Of a stretch of 64,000 nucleotides of DNA, positions 48,301 through 57,206 are shown in pieces. The position numbers and the translations under genes were made by a program. Each line of letters starts with the position of its first letter. Position 1 is the first letter of the stretch. Location: NCBI RefSeq assembly GCF_900096955.1, contig NZ_FMYL01000008.1, positions 124,001 through 188,000 of the forward strand. The letters are read 5' to 3'. Below the pieces are notes generated by a model. The model worked only from the letters and a program-made list of their open reading frames with translations. It was not told the origin of the DNA and did no database searches. Source of the stretch: Acinetobacter boissieri. Its GTDB lineage: Bacteria > Pseudomonadota > Gammaproteobacteria > Pseudomonadales > Moraxellaceae.

Positions 48301-49166
48301 TATGGTAATGTTGCTCCCCACACTTGATCGATTTCTTTTCCTTCATAGTATTCAAAAAACTCTGTAAATCCTGCAATTAAATCTATTTTAGTAAATACAA
48401 TATAAACAGGTGCAAAAACTTCCAATCGTTCTGTAATATCTTGAATACGTCCACGCAGTTTTTTTGCTAAATTAAGTGATTTTTCTGGGCTTTGACTCAC
48501 CAGTTCAGAAATACTCACCACAACCATCAAACCATTGATTGGTGCATTAGAACGACTTTTTTTCAAAAGATTTAGTAAACCTAGCCATTCTTGATGATCT
48601 TCTGCATAAACCGAGTAACGCCCTGCTGTATCTAGTAAAATCCCTTCTGTAGAAAAGAACCAATCACAATTTCTAGTCCCACTTAAACCAGATGACATCA
48701 CTTTTTGATGATGCTCTTCGAATGGAAATTTCAGCCCTGAATTATAAATAGCAGAGCTTTTTCCTGCTGCTGGATTACCAATCACCATGTACCACGGAAG
48801 CTCATAAATCGCAGCGTTGCCTTTTTTATCACCGAGCTTAGACTTACGAATCAGCTGAATAGACTCTTTCATCTGCTGACTAATCAGATTTAATTCATCT
48901 TTATCTTTAGTTTTTGAATATTCTGAAACGGTTTGCTTCTCTATAGCATCAACCAGATCCTCTCCTTGAGTAGCATGTTTATGCCGTTGAATCAGCAAAT
49001 AGATGCCATAACATATAAACCCAAAGATATAAGTAGACAACAATCCCCAAAAAATCATTGGTGGCATAATATTATAAAAGGAGAGCAACGTAACCAAAAG
49101 AGAAAGCGCTATAATTGCCTTTGGGTTAGTAATGTATTGCCACATGTAGCCTAAAATCGTATACAT
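45366..49166 (-). CDS. tssM: TssM (IcmF-like), T6SS membrane complex
   Basis: Large inner-membrane protein of 1266 residues. TM segments lie at about 14-35 and 36-60, with a third near 435-455. A cytoplasmic NTPase-like domain between TM2 and TM3 has the Walker A motif NPAAGKSSAIYNSG (about residues 130-143) and DTAGRYSVY. The long periplasmic part follows, ending with the C-terminal IcmF domain (NFQFYPIQNPKLLSYTMDIDGQ). It spans the inner membrane and periplasm and normally contacts TssJ, which is not seen in this window. Confidence 0.95.
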   Translation of the reverse strand: MYTILGYMWQYITNPKAIIALSLLVTLLSFYNIMPPMIFWGLLSTYIFGFICYGIYLLIQRHKHATQGEDLVDAIEKQTVSEYSKTKDKDELNLISQQMKESIQLIRKSKLGDKKGNAAIYELPWYMVIGNPAAGKSSAIYNSGLKFPFEEHHQKVMSSGLSGTRNCDWFFSTEGILLDTAGRYSVYAEDHQEWLGLLNLLKKSRSNAPINGLMVVVSISELVSQSPEKSLNLAKKLRGRIQDITERLEVFAPVYIVFTKIDLIAGFTEFFEYYEGKEIDQVWGATLPYDPESSHNATDLFEKHYNILYDGLKSVSTTHLSRSHAHNISPSVMTFPLEFKTIKPALKAFIGTLFEDNPYQFKPVFRGFYFTSALQEGVIESPMTEQIAAEYHLQKKEEHDLSQTQKLVSQNHGYFLKGLFSEVILKDKNLVKQHINPSKKRQYYVAFISTLFLVALVLGGWGWSYRNNQQLVMDVQADLNKVMKMEQASGSELSTQLDALLILQNRLQQLDDFDQHRPLKFSLGLYQGNILRENLKVEYLKGIKQIVLQPTQKNIALYLQRVKNNEDTLKANHANAQPQQVGVAKSQQYLEPSDTNSQDAYNALKMYLMLSNHQYMDTSHLSDQVTRFWRSWLDSNRGQMPRGDMIQKAEQILTYSLTLTQDKSFPILESDSQLVDQTRQVLLSVVRGMLARDRVYNEIKMRATVRYPALTVSQIVGDSNKSILLGGYALPGMFTQKAWDEFISKAIDDVANKPTDSKDWVLNSTQADDLSFSGSPDQIRKQLIQLYKQEYIEQWKKFLNGFHYAKGVNFSEDTRFMDVLGEQQNSPIRTFIERIAKETNWDNPIIGAELAAPKTGFVAWFKHKVLMQDTAVPVNHAVAQTQGPLSQEFSIFYQIVRKRDEQQNKSLLDEYLIQLSQVRSKFNDLKNMGDIKPNALGLVKQTINDQNSVFNMTQKVVNEKISVGVNDEYQKILQKLLVSPLTQSFESLLVHAQDEINQLWTMQAYQPFGTNLSKKYPFNSSATIQATSSEINQIFGENGSIARFVKETLDPLVIRRGYTLSAKTWKDLGISLNPNFTMNFQNYVAPANGIATGEINQPATTPAAANQSNFQFYPIQNPKLLSYTMDIDGQRMVYENGTSQWVSFIWPNPGSIPGVRITAVDLNGQTYTIFDAPGEYGINRLIDSAQRKSQNGNFEMTWTSSKDPSIFVKVNFRLISGNSGGNVGSGRGYSGLQLVDKVLINKELHVTSAQNTVLNDSKPQSRVVSP

Positions 49167-49188
49167 TGTTTTCTCATTTGAGCAAGTC

Positions 49189-50601
49189 TTATAAAACTGG
49201 TTGATTAATTACATCTTCTGGCTGTATTGGCCCAAATATGACCTGTACAGATGGAAGTGCGAGACTATAAATAAAACTATATGAATCTTTTGACGTGTGC
49301 ATACCTAACATAAATGTATAAATTTCAATTAAATGTCGAGTATCACCCAAACTATTTTGAGTATATAAATGATGATATTGCGCTATTGGAGATTGTTTAA
49401 AATTATTTGATATTTTTTCAATCGTTATAGGTTTTGTAATATTATCAGGGATAAAAACAAATGGTTTTTCATGCTGGAATTGCTCTAAATCACTGATGTC
49501 TAGCGCTATAAGTGCGTGTTTAATGTTTGATGCGTCTGGATATATATGTAAATTTTTAATCGCATCTAAATTTTCTATATTCACTGATGTTGCTGCAATA
49601 CAACAACTGCTCATGAACTCTGCAGGAACATAATTTTCATTGTCCCAATAACGACTCGTTAAAATGTCTTGATCTATTTCAGAATCAATTACAAGTATGA
49701 ATGACACTTGATGTACTTGGTTTTGAGTTTTTTGCAACAATTTAATCCACTCAAAATAAGCATTATTTGCACCCCAATAATGATATTCCGTTTTAATCTG
49801 CTGATGAATTAAACCCAGGTCTTCAAGAAAATGGCTCACTATTTGATCTGTTATTGCTTCATCCCACACATGTAATAACAGATCTGAAAAAATCAAATGA
49901 ATACAAATATGATCTAATCGATACACTTGTAATGGCTGTTTTTCTTCTGGATCATCAGCTACTTTTATGTCTGGATTCGTCCACAAAGGATGCATCCGAT
50001 ATTTGTATGCTAGTTCACCGTCATAAAACAAAGCCGAAAGCCTTAAATGTTTAGTAATAAGAGTCAGTAGCTCTATATTCTTTTTTAACTCATTGCTCAT
50101 TAAAGCAATGATTCGTTGCTGTATTGGCTTTAGATCATGACTTTCTTTTTGATTAAAATGCTCACGATCTACTGTTGTTACTCTATAGCTGAAGGCTTTA
50201 TCTTCTTTATTATTTTCTAAGAACTCATCTAATGAAGGTGTTTTAATATTAATCAATTGATGAATAATCTCATCATTCTGTCCAAAAGCAGTTTCAATAG
50301 ATGATGTGAAAATTTGAAACTGAATATGTTCAATTTCAATTTCTTTACCTGAATTCTCTGAAACTTGTTGCTGTTCAGCATGCTCTTTTGCAGCTAACTT
50401 TTTATTTTTTTGATATTTGTACCACTTCAATATAAAATATGGCGTAAGTAAAACAATGCTAATCACACAAGGAAATATCAGCAGATAAACATACATCTGC
50501 TGTGTAGATGGATCAAATTTAGCATCTTTCCAATAAAAAATAGTGACAGAGATTATTGCTAGAAATACGCTAGTGAGCGTTCCTAATATCACTTTTAACA
50601 T
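49189..50601 (-). CDS. T6SS-associated two-TM protein, unknown
   Basis: Protein of 470 residues between tssG and tssM. Two TM segments (about residues 3-24 and 38-60) are followed by KWYKYQKNKKLAAKEHAEQQQ and then a large soluble domain of unknown fold. It starts seven bases before the stop of tssG, so expression is coupled to baseplate genes. A stretch NYVPAEFMSSCCIAATSVNI and a late SYSFIYSLALPSVQVIFGP are hydrophobic but look like core strands. I do not recognise a family outside Acinetobacter loci, where a gene sits at the same place. Confidence 0.65.
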   Translation of the reverse strand: MLKVILGTLTSVFLAIISVTIFYWKDAKFDPSTQQMYVYLLIFPCVISIVLLTPYFILKWYKYQKNKKLAAKEHAEQQQVSENSGKEIEIEHIQFQIFTSSIETAFGQNDEIIHQLINIKTPSLDEFLENNKEDKAFSYRVTTVDREHFNQKESHDLKPIQQRIIALMSNELKKNIELLTLITKHLRLSALFYDGELAYKYRMHPLWTNPDIKVADDPEEKQPLQVYRLDHICIHLIFSDLLLHVWDEAITDQIVSHFLEDLGLIHQQIKTEYHYWGANNAYFEWIKLLQKTQNQVHQVSFILVIDSEIDQDILTSRYWDNENYVPAEFMSSCCIAATSVNIENLDAIKNLHIYPDASNIKHALIALDISDLEQFQHEKPFVFIPDNITKPITIEKISNNFKQSPIAQYHHLYTQNSLGDTRHLIEIYTFMLGMHTSKDSYSFIYSLALPSVQVIFGPIQPEDVINQPVL

Positions 50602-51593
50602 TGTTTAGCTCTCAACAAGGCATAAGACGTTTCTGTACTTGTCTTTTCATGTTTTGACATTAAAAAACAACCCTGTCCCAATCCTGTTTTTACACCAAGA
50701 TCTAACTGCAAAGGCTTTACTTCATTTTTTCGTAAAATCAACCTTAAATCGACCAATAAAGTCGGACTACACCAGCTGTTTAAAATTGTTTTTAATTGCT
50801 CACTTTTATTCTGATTCGGTAAGTACTGTAAATACTCAACATAGCTTAAATCACTGAATTGGATCTCAATCTTATCTCCAATCTGTCGTACAGTTTCACC
50901 ACAAAAGGTATTTTTACCAAGCAAACTTGAACAATCACCACCTAGACTAGACTTCTGCATATCATTTAATTGAAAGTTTTCTTGAATAAACTCTTTAATC
51001 ACAACAGGTTGTTTAAAAATACAGGTTAATATCGTCTTTAAAGCATGTGATGTATTGGTTTGCCCCTGCATTAAGCCCGAAAATTCAGCAAAATAATCTT
51101 CTAAGTCATTCTGTTGATGCTGATTGCTTATATATCCGCTTAAGGCATGTACAATATTTAGATAATGATTTTCTTGTTCAATTTCATAACGTATAGGTAA
51201 ATTGTACGCTAAGCTTGCATCAATATATTGTGCGGTCAGTTTATGATTGAATAATCCTATAAACTTTTGTATTTCATGACGATTTTCACGAGATGCTTGT
51301 TTAGTAATATGTGTATATACATAAGGCAATGCACCCTGAATACCTGTCAAACCGACAATCAAATTTTTGACTTCAATTTTGTCATCTTTAAGTTGTAAAT
51401 CCTCAATTTCAGCTTGAGGGAAATTAAGATTAATCGAACTATCAAAATGAAAATGATCGGCCCAAAACCTAAATTCATTGTGGTATGGGACATGTCTCAA
51501 TAAACGAATAGATTGTATAAACTCAAAAGTTGTTGGTGCATTAAATAACTCATCAACTATAGAGGATTTTTTCCACCAACGTTCTGTACGCAT
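50595..51593 (-). CDS. tssG: TssG, T6SS baseplate protein
   Basis: Baseplate wedge component of 332 residues. It starts MRTERWWKKSSIVDELFNAP, then FEFIQSIRLLRH, which matches the start of TssG/VasB proteins; VGLTGIQGALPYVYTHI at about 87-103 is another typical element. It overlaps the end of tssF by 37 bases, a common feature of this gene pair. It forms the TssF2G wedge with TssF and joins TssK. Confidence 0.9.
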   Translation of the reverse strand: MRTERWWKKSSIVDELFNAPTTFEFIQSIRLLRHVPYHNEFRFWADHFHFDSSINLNFPQAEIEDLQLKDDKIEVKNLIVGLTGIQGALPYVYTHITKQASRENRHEIQKFIGLFNHKLTAQYIDASLAYNLPIRYEIEQENHYLNIVHALSGYISNQHQQNDLEDYFAEFSGLMQGQTNTSHALKTILTCIFKQPVVIKEFIQENFQLNDMQKSSLGGDCSSLLGKNTFCGETVRQIGDKIEIQFSDLSYVEYLQYLPNQNKSEQLKTILNSWCSPTLLVDLRLILRKNEVKPLQLDLGVKTGLGQGCFLMSKHEKTSTETSYALLRAKQC

Positions 51594-53365
51594 TGGTATA
51601 ACTCCTCTTCTGAATTTAAATCTACAATGGCAATATCAACAAAACTATTCATCTGAACTTTTAAATTAAAAACATAGCTCAAAAGTCGGCTGAAGATGTA
51701 TAAGCTGTGCCCCCGAAATACGTTTATATCAATTCCTATTTTGACTTGAATGCCACGAACAAACATTGGAAATGGTTTAGCCTCTACCAACTTATGTTGT
51801 AAATCAAAATTGATCGACTTTATAGAATTAATAATGAGATCGTTTTCTTTAGATTTTGGCAAATTATAAAGTGCTAATAACTCTTTAATATGAGCAACCG
51901 CATCCCCCTTCATCAATGCAAGTGTATTAAGGGAAAGGTGTGAAATTATTCTCCACTGCTCTTTTTTATTTTGCTCAAAATAAAATGGTGCTGAAGGCCG
52001 TTTTAAAACAGTACAACGTCGCACAATACTCGTATCATTTAAACTAAGCACATTATGCGATGAATTTAGCGCTTCATGTGCCAATTGCCCATTAGAACAG
52101 AGTAACGTTGTACTTAGAAAGTCTGTCTTAATTTCATGAGGATCTAAATCTTTGGAAATAATAGAATAATTTATTTCAGTATGATGTTTATTATACTGCA
52201 TCGCATTTAATGCATAGAAAAATTTGCTTTTATCACCGTGATAGTGACTCATGGCAAAAAAAGGCAATACAGGAAAAGTAGCTTGATTCTGATTGTTTTT
52301 CTCACGAACCATGACCATCTCTAAGATGGAATACACTTGATAAAATTTGGGATGATGCGCATCCGTAATTAAAGAATATTCAAGCTGTTTATGATTAATC
52401 TTTTGTGGTTCAGCTTTTTTCTCAAATAAATTTACCGCTGGAGTAGTAAATAGTCTGAAATTTGCTTCATTTAACTGAGAGTAGTTACGAATGACTGCTT
52501 GATCATTCAGATTCAACTTTAAATGAACCAAGATTTCAAACGTTGCTTGACCTTTAGGAAAATGTTTAAAAAAATCAAGATTAAGGTTTAAATAGTTAAA
52601 TTTTTCCGGAAAACAAAAATATTCTAGCAATAATCTATACGCATGGTGAGTATGTTGATCTATTGGCAGCAAACTTTCAGATTCATTGAACCCCATCAAA
52701 TCGAATGGATTATCAATTTTAATAATTTTTTGATCTATTTTTAGACTAAACCGTGTGTTTTTTTGAAAAATACCATCTAAAACTTGTAACGGAAAATTTG
52801 AAATTGAATCTAAATAAATGGGTAAACTTTGTTTCTGTAGCCAATGCTCTGATTCATTAAATATTTCAAAACCGATACTTAAAGTTGCATTCTGATTTAA
52901 GTGAGTATGTTGGCTTGGAGTTGTATCAAACTTTAGACCACACAGGTGTATTGGTAATAACTTAACCTGATTAGAAGTCAAAAACTCACACTGAATACCA
53001 TTAAAACTTTTAGATTTTAATAATGTTTTAACTGGAATAATACTTACTTCATTCAGTTGCTTTGTTTTACTAACATCTTCTAAACTCACCACTGTACATG
53101 CAGGGAAATGGCGTAAATATTGAGGAAACATTACCTCAAATAATGAGCGTGTAAATACGTCATAACTATCGGCAAGTTTCTTATCAATACGAGCAGCAAT
53201 TAAGGAAAAGGCTTGAATCAATCTTTCAATATGAGGATCATCAATTTGTTCTTGATTAATTGATAATCGCTGAGCAATTTTAGGATACTTTTCAGAAAAA
53301 GCTCTTGATTGCTGTCCAAACTCCTGTAACTGTTTTTCATAATAAGGCAAGAGCTCTTCAATCAC
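51557..53365 (-). CDS. tssF: TssF, T6SS baseplate protein
   Basis: Baseplate wedge protein of 602 residues. The N-terminal signature is clear: LLPYYEKQLQEFGQQSRAFSEKYPKIAQRL, followed by DPHIERLIQAFSLIAARIDKKL and LFEVMFPQYLRHFPACTVV. The C-terminal region ends with FSRLLSYVFNLKVQMNSFV, typical of VasA/ImpG proteins. It lies 16 bases from tssE and overlaps tssG. Confidence 0.94.
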   Translation of the reverse strand: MIEELLPYYEKQLQEFGQQSRAFSEKYPKIAQRLSINQEQIDDPHIERLIQAFSLIAARIDKKLADSYDVFTRSLFEVMFPQYLRHFPACTVVSLEDVSKTKQLNEVSIIPVKTLLKSKSFNGIQCEFLTSNQVKLLPIHLCGLKFDTTPSQHTHLNQNATLSIGFEIFNESEHWLQKQSLPIYLDSISNFPLQVLDGIFQKNTRFSLKIDQKIIKIDNPFDLMGFNESESLLPIDQHTHHAYRLLLEYFCFPEKFNYLNLNLDFFKHFPKGQATFEILVHLKLNLNDQAVIRNYSQLNEANFRLFTTPAVNLFEKKAEPQKINHKQLEYSLITDAHHPKFYQVYSILEMVMVREKNNQNQATFPVLPFFAMSHYHGDKSKFFYALNAMQYNKHHTEINYSIISKDLDPHEIKTDFLSTTLLCSNGQLAHEALNSSHNVLSLNDTSIVRRCTVLKRPSAPFYFEQNKKEQWRIISHLSLNTLALMKGDAVAHIKELLALYNLPKSKENDLIINSIKSINFDLQHKLVEAKPFPMFVRGIQVKIGIDINVFRGHSLYIFSRLLSYVFNLKVQMNSFVDIAIVDLNSEEELYQCVQNVGGKNPL

Positions 53366-53381
53366 ATTTTATTCCTTTTTT

Positions 53382-53855
53382 TCAAGATCTCGCCAAAATT
53401 ACGTATTGCTGTGTCATTGGTTTTAACAGAGCATCAAATACTACAGGTTCATACAAAGGATGAATGTTAATGTAAGCATGTATCGTCAAACACAAAGACC
53501 CCATGTTATCGCCGTCCATTAGCATTTCAACTTTGACCTGCCTTAACCTTGGCTCATGTGCTAAAATGGACTGTTCAATAGAGTGGCAAATTTTCTCACG
53601 ATCTAAAGGATTAGCAGTAGATAAACCAACAAAATCAATAATTCCAAATTGAAGAATAGATTGCTTAACCAGTGGGAAGTCATCAATAATATGATCTAAA
53701 TTTACCATTCTACTATTGAGTAAATCTTCTAGATCTTTAGCAACAGATTTGCGCAACTCTTGTACAGTCAACCCTTTTACATACTCGTCTTTAGGAATCA
53801 AACGATCAAACAACGTCGCTCTAAACCCATAAGGATATATTTGATCTAAACTCAT
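53382..53855 (-). CDS. tssE: TssE, gp25-like baseplate protein
   Basis: Cytoplasmic baseplate component of 157 residues, similar to phage T4 gp25. The start chosen is ATG at 53855 (MSLDQIYPYGFRATLFDRL), since the family begins near the RATLFDRL motif. The open frame begins with TTG at 53897, but that extension lies in a hairpin. Family features include LRKSVAKDLEDLLNSR and the C-terminal ILAHEPRLRQVKVEM, where the EPRL motif is characteristic. It follows hcp after about 70 bases and precedes tssF. Confidence 0.9.
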   Translation of the reverse strand: MSLDQIYPYGFRATLFDRLIPKDEYVKGLTVQELRKSVAKDLEDLLNSRMVNLDHIIDDFPLVKQSILQFGIIDFVGLSTANPLDREKICHSIEQSILAHEPRLRQVKVEMLMDGDNMGSLCLTIHAYINIHPLYEPVVFDALLKPMTQQYVILARS

Positions 53856-53879
53856 TGTTAAAATTCTAAATAAAATAAA

Positions 53880-53912
53880 AGTATCTAAATGCGCCAAACC
53901 CTCTTAGATACT
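53880..53912 (-). terminator. Hairpin between hcp and tssE (possible attenuator)
   Basis: Perfect nine-bp inverted repeat AGTATCTAA (53880-53888) and TTAGATACT (53904-53912); on the minus strand it is followed by TTTATTTTATTT. It may reduce read-through after hcp. Confidence 0.55.
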
Positions 53913-53924
53913 TTTAAATAAATA

Positions 53925-54428
53925 TTAAGCAGCATAAGTCGCTGTATTATTAGAAAGAGACCATTTTTTCGTGACTGCACCTTTTGCAGTTCCATTAATA
54001 TCTTGTTGGTTATATGTCCACTCTACAGCAGCATATTTCAAACCAAATGTTTCTACTGGAACCCCTTCTGAGCTCACTGCAGGGATCACTGTTGAAACAA
54101 GCACATGCTTTAATTTAATTTGCAAATATTTAATACGCTTATCACCATTGGCACGATAAAAATCAATTTGCACTTCATCAAAGGTATAACCTGCAGAACA
54201 AGCTTCCCAGAGCTTAGGACTTGTTGCATCTAAGTCTTTGACAAACAACATATCTGAGTGTTCAACACGCTCAGCAGTATGTCCACCAACACTTGAAGAC
54301 GTTGCAGATTTAGGTTGGCGAATATGATGAGACCAAGAATTCACCTCAAGCCAGTCTTTGTGTTCAGAGTCTCGAGACTCTCCGTCTACTTTATATTTAC
54401 CAGTAAATTTTACGTATATATCTTTCAT
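53925..54428 (-). CDS. hcp: Hcp, T6SS inner tube protein
   Basis: Secreted tube subunit of 167 residues. It has the family start IYVKFTGKYKVDGESRDSEH, and GHTAERVEHSDMLFVKDLDATSPKLWEAC with VQIDFYRANGDKRIKYLQIKL in the middle; it ends with the beta-barrel VEWTYNQQDINGT. It lacks a C-terminal toxin extension. AAGGA lies seven to eight bases before the ATG, a strong ribosome site, fitting high expression. The hairpin after it may further raise hcp relative to tssE. Confidence 0.95.
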   Translation of the reverse strand: MKDIYVKFTGKYKVDGESRDSEHKDWLEVNSWSHHIRQPKSATSSSVGGHTAERVEHSDMLFVKDLDATSPKLWEACSAGYTFDEVQIDFYRANGDKRIKYLQIKLKHVLVSTVIPAVSSEGVPVETFGLKYAAVEWTYNQQDINGTAKGAVTKKWSLSNNTATYAA

Positions 54429-54463
54429 GTTGATTTCCTTGTTTAGGTTTTTAGTTAACTGTT

Positions 54464-55948
54464 TTAATTAGAAGACTGAGGCAACTCAGTAACAAGTCGT
54501 AAAGAAACAGATAGCTCATCTAGCTGAAAATGTGGTCTTAAAAAAACTACTGATTTATAGTGACCAGGGGATGCTGGATCTTCTACAACTTTTACAGATG
54601 CCTCTCTAAGTGGGAATTGAGCTTTTGCTTCTTGCGATGCACCATCATCAAGGAGTACATATTGTGCCAACCACTCATTTAAAAATGCTTCAACACTGCC
54701 AGCAGAAGCAAAGCTTCCTATTTTGTCTCGCATCATTGCTTTTAAATAATGTGCAATACGTGAAACTGCCATAATGTATTGAATTTGACTTGATAGTGCA
54801 GAATTTGCATTTGCTGTATCGCTGTCATATTTCTTAGGTTTTTGTGTTGATTGAGCACCAAAAAATGCAGCATAGTCTGTGTTTTTACAGTGAACTAACG
54901 GAATAAAACCTAAATCACTCAGCTCTTTTTCACGACGGTCTGTAATTGCAATTTCAGTTGGGCATTTAAAAGAGACTTCACCATCACTTGTTTTAAAAGT
55001 ATGAACAGGTAACCCTTCAACTAAGCCACCACCTTCTACACCACGAATTGCAGCACACCATCCATGCATATCAAATGCATTTGTCAAACGTGTACCAAAA
55101 GCATAAGCTGCATTCATCCATAAATATTCTTCATGATTTTGGCCAGATACAGTTTCTACAAAGTTAAAACCTTCTGTCTGCATACCATCTTTAGGGTTAT
55201 AAGGCAGACGCCCCAAAACACGAGGCATAGTCAGCGCAACGTAACGTGCATCATCACTTTCACGAAATGAACGCCACTGAACATATTCAGCCGTTTCAAA
55301 AATTTTAGAAACTTCACGTGGTCGATCGATATCTGTAAAAGACTCTAATCCAAGAATATTTGAATTCGCTGATGAAATAAATGGAGCATGTGCTGCTGCT
55401 GCAACATGAGAAATTTGCTCAAGTAAGTACATATCTGAAGGTGTGCGATCAAATTCAAAATCACCAATTAAGGTTGCATAAGGCGCGCCACCAAATGAGC
55501 CGTATTCCTCTTCATAGACTTTTTTAAATAGTGTACTTTGATCAAAGTCTGTTGCACTTTGAAAATCTTTAATTAATTCTTTTTTAGTCGTATTTAATAT
55601 ACGAATTTTAATGAGAGGATTTGATGGAGATTCATTACAAAAATAATATAAACCGCGCCAAGTTGACTCAATTTTTTGAAATTCAGGATTGTGTATAATT
55701 TCACTCAATTGCTGCGAAATTAAATCATCAATTTGAGCAATACGCTTATCTAAAGATAACGTCATGTTATCAGAAACAGTAATTGTTCCTGCCATGACCT
55801 CTTTTGCCAGTTCACCAATTAAATTTTTTGCGCGATTATACTCTTCTTCATTCCGTGCAATACGACTTTGTTCAACAATAGATCCCAAAAGGCTTGTTTC
55901 TTCAGTTGTAGAGGCTGCTAATTGAGCTTGTAAATTACTCACATTCAC
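54464..55948 (-). CDS. tssC: TssC, T6SS sheath large subunit
   Basis: Sheath protein of 494 residues that assembles with TssB around the Hcp tube. The family signature SLDKRIAQIDDLISQQLSEIIHNPEFQKIESTWRGLYY is at about residues 65-105, followed by GSFGGAPYATLIGDFEFDRTPSDMYLL, and APFISSANSNILGLESFTDI. EYVQWRSFRESDDARYVALTMPRVLGRLPY is also standard. It overlaps tssB by 14 bases, so the two sheath subunits are made together. Confidence 0.96.
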   Translation of the reverse strand: MNVSNLQAQLAASTTEETSLLGSIVEQSRIARNEEEYNRAKNLIGELAKEVMAGTITVSDNMTLSLDKRIAQIDDLISQQLSEIIHNPEFQKIESTWRGLYYFCNESPSNPLIKIRILNTTKKELIKDFQSATDFDQSTLFKKVYEEEYGSFGGAPYATLIGDFEFDRTPSDMYLLEQISHVAAAAHAPFISSANSNILGLESFTDIDRPREVSKIFETAEYVQWRSFRESDDARYVALTMPRVLGRLPYNPKDGMQTEGFNFVETVSGQNHEEYLWMNAAYAFGTRLTNAFDMHGWCAAIRGVEGGGLVEGLPVHTFKTSDGEVSFKCPTEIAITDRREKELSDLGFIPLVHCKNTDYAAFFGAQSTQKPKKYDSDTANANSALSSQIQYIMAVSRIAHYLKAMMRDKIGSFASAGSVEAFLNEWLAQYVLLDDGASQEAKAQFPLREASVKVVEDPASPGHYKSVVFLRPHFQLDELSVSLRLVTELPQSSN

Positions 55949-56444
55949 CTCCAGCTTCTTTACTTAATTGACGAACTTGTTCTGTACTTTTAAGAACATC
56001 ATCGAGTAAATCTTCTAGCTTTTCACTATTTGATATTTTATTACGTAAGTCCGTTAACTTCTCTCTGGCTTCAACAAGCTTACGCAAAGGATCTACTTGT
56101 TGAACAATACTTTCGGGGCGAAAATCTTCCATAGATTTAAATGTTAAATCAACTCCCATTTTCCCACCGTTGTCAGAAATAGTATTTTTCACTTGAAATG
56201 ATGCTCGAGGAGATAAAGATTCCATCACTTCATCAATATTTTCTAAATCAACGTTAATAAATTTTTTATCTTTAAGTTTAGTTTTCTCAACTTCTGAGGC
56301 AGCTGAAAAATCTCCTACAACTCCCACAACGAAAGGCAGCTCTTTAATTTCTTTACCATCACCAACTTCAACATCATAAGTGAGCTGTACGCGAGGAGGT
56401 CGAATACGCTGTAATTTTTTTTGAACACTTTCTCGTTTAACCAT
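55935..56444 (-). CDS. tssB: TssB, T6SS sheath small subunit
   Basis: Sheath protein of 169 residues. It has the typical RPPRVQLTYDVEVGDG (about residues 16-31), then KELPFVVGVVGDFSA, FINVDLENIDEVMESLSPRASFQV, and a C-terminal helix (VEAREKLTDLRNKI). It is joined to tssC by an overlap of 14 bases. It follows the periplasmic accessory gene after 16 bases. Confidence 0.95.
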   Translation of the reverse strand: MVKRESVQKKLQRIRPPRVQLTYDVEVGDGKEIKELPFVVGVVGDFSAASEVEKTKLKDKKFINVDLENIDEVMESLSPRASFQVKNTISDNGGKMGVDLTFKSMEDFRPESIVQQVDPLRKLVEAREKLTDLRNKISNSEKLEDLLDDVLKSTEQVRQLSKEAGGECE

Positions 56445-56460
56445 TTTAAAATTCCTTCAC

Positions 56461-57099
56461 TTATTTTCTCAAGGTTGCAAATGGATTACTGCTATCACCC
56501 GACTCTACATTTGTCTTAGCAGGTGCTGTTTTATGTACAGCCTCTGGTGCAACAAACTTTGGTTTTGGCTTTGGTTTAACTGTGGATTTAATTTTACTTT
56601 TGGTTGATTTCTCAACTTCTTCATGAGTAGAGTTATCAGACATAATAGAAATTGGTTTAGCAATATTAATAGAATCAACAAGTTGCTTTGCTATAGGGTA
56701 GGTATAATCAGATGTCAAATAACGTACTTCTTCATTTCTCATTTTATTTAATGCTGTATTTGCAATTTGTGAGCCTGCCATAAATTCAACATCAGTCAGA
56801 GAAGTGCTAAATACATTTTGACTATATAAGGTACTGACTAACTGTAGTGCCTTGAGGTTTTTACCCAATTGTTGGTATTTTTGTGCAGCTTGTACTAACA
56901 AATGATTTTGTATATTACTGTCACTTGTTTCACAAATTTTCACATATAAACCAAGTAAATCTTGATCTGTTTCATCTTTTACTAAAGGGTAGTCTTTGAC
57001 ACATCTCTTTTTTAATTTGATTATAGAATCATCTGCAAAAACAGAGCTTGTAAATACCGTGATAGATAAAAAGATTGTTAAAACAAATATATTTTTCAA
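56461..57099 (-). CDS. Periplasmic T6SS accessory protein (AsaA-like), first gene of the operon
   Basis: Exported protein of 212 residues. A signal peptide (about 1-22) ends near SSVFAD. The mature part has Cys pairs (about residues 32 and 53, CVKDYPLV and VKICETSD) that could form a disulfide. A helical middle region follows, then a Lys/Pro-rich tail (KSTVKPKPKPKFVAPEA) and NPFATLRK at the end. Its place as first gene, before tssB, matches the gene called asaA in Acinetobacter, an accessory protein reported to affect TssM. That assignment is by position and general form; I cannot check identity. Confidence 0.6.
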   Translation of the reverse strand: MKNIFVLTIFLSITVFTSSVFADDSIIKLKKRCVKDYPLVKDETDQDLLGLYVKICETSDSNIQNHLLVQAAQKYQQLGKNLKALQLVSTLYSQNVFSTSLTDVEFMAGSQIANTALNKMRNEEVRYLTSDYTYPIAKQLVDSINIAKPISIMSDNSTHEEVEKSTKSKIKSTVKPKPKPKFVAPEAVHKTAPAKTNVESGDSSNPFATLRK

Positions 57100-57190
57100 A
57101 ATGTACCCCTATTAAAACTAGCTACCCAACACGAATAAATCTACAAAAAAATATAAATAATCATAAAAAATTATCTCTTTTATAAAAATA

Positions 57191-57206
57191 AGTGACTCAA
57201 GTCACT
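57191..57206. promoter_or_regulatory. CRP/Vfr-like palindrome before the T6SS operon
   Basis: AGTGACTCAAGTCACT has the core GTGA-N6-TCAC. It is about 92-107 bases upstream of the first T6SS gene. Confidence 0.55.

Noticed and set aside
53856..53897. TTG-extended start of TssE
   Set aside because: The extension is encoded inside a hairpin and a purine-rich sequence lies too close to the TTG; TssE proteins begin at about the MSLDQIY position.
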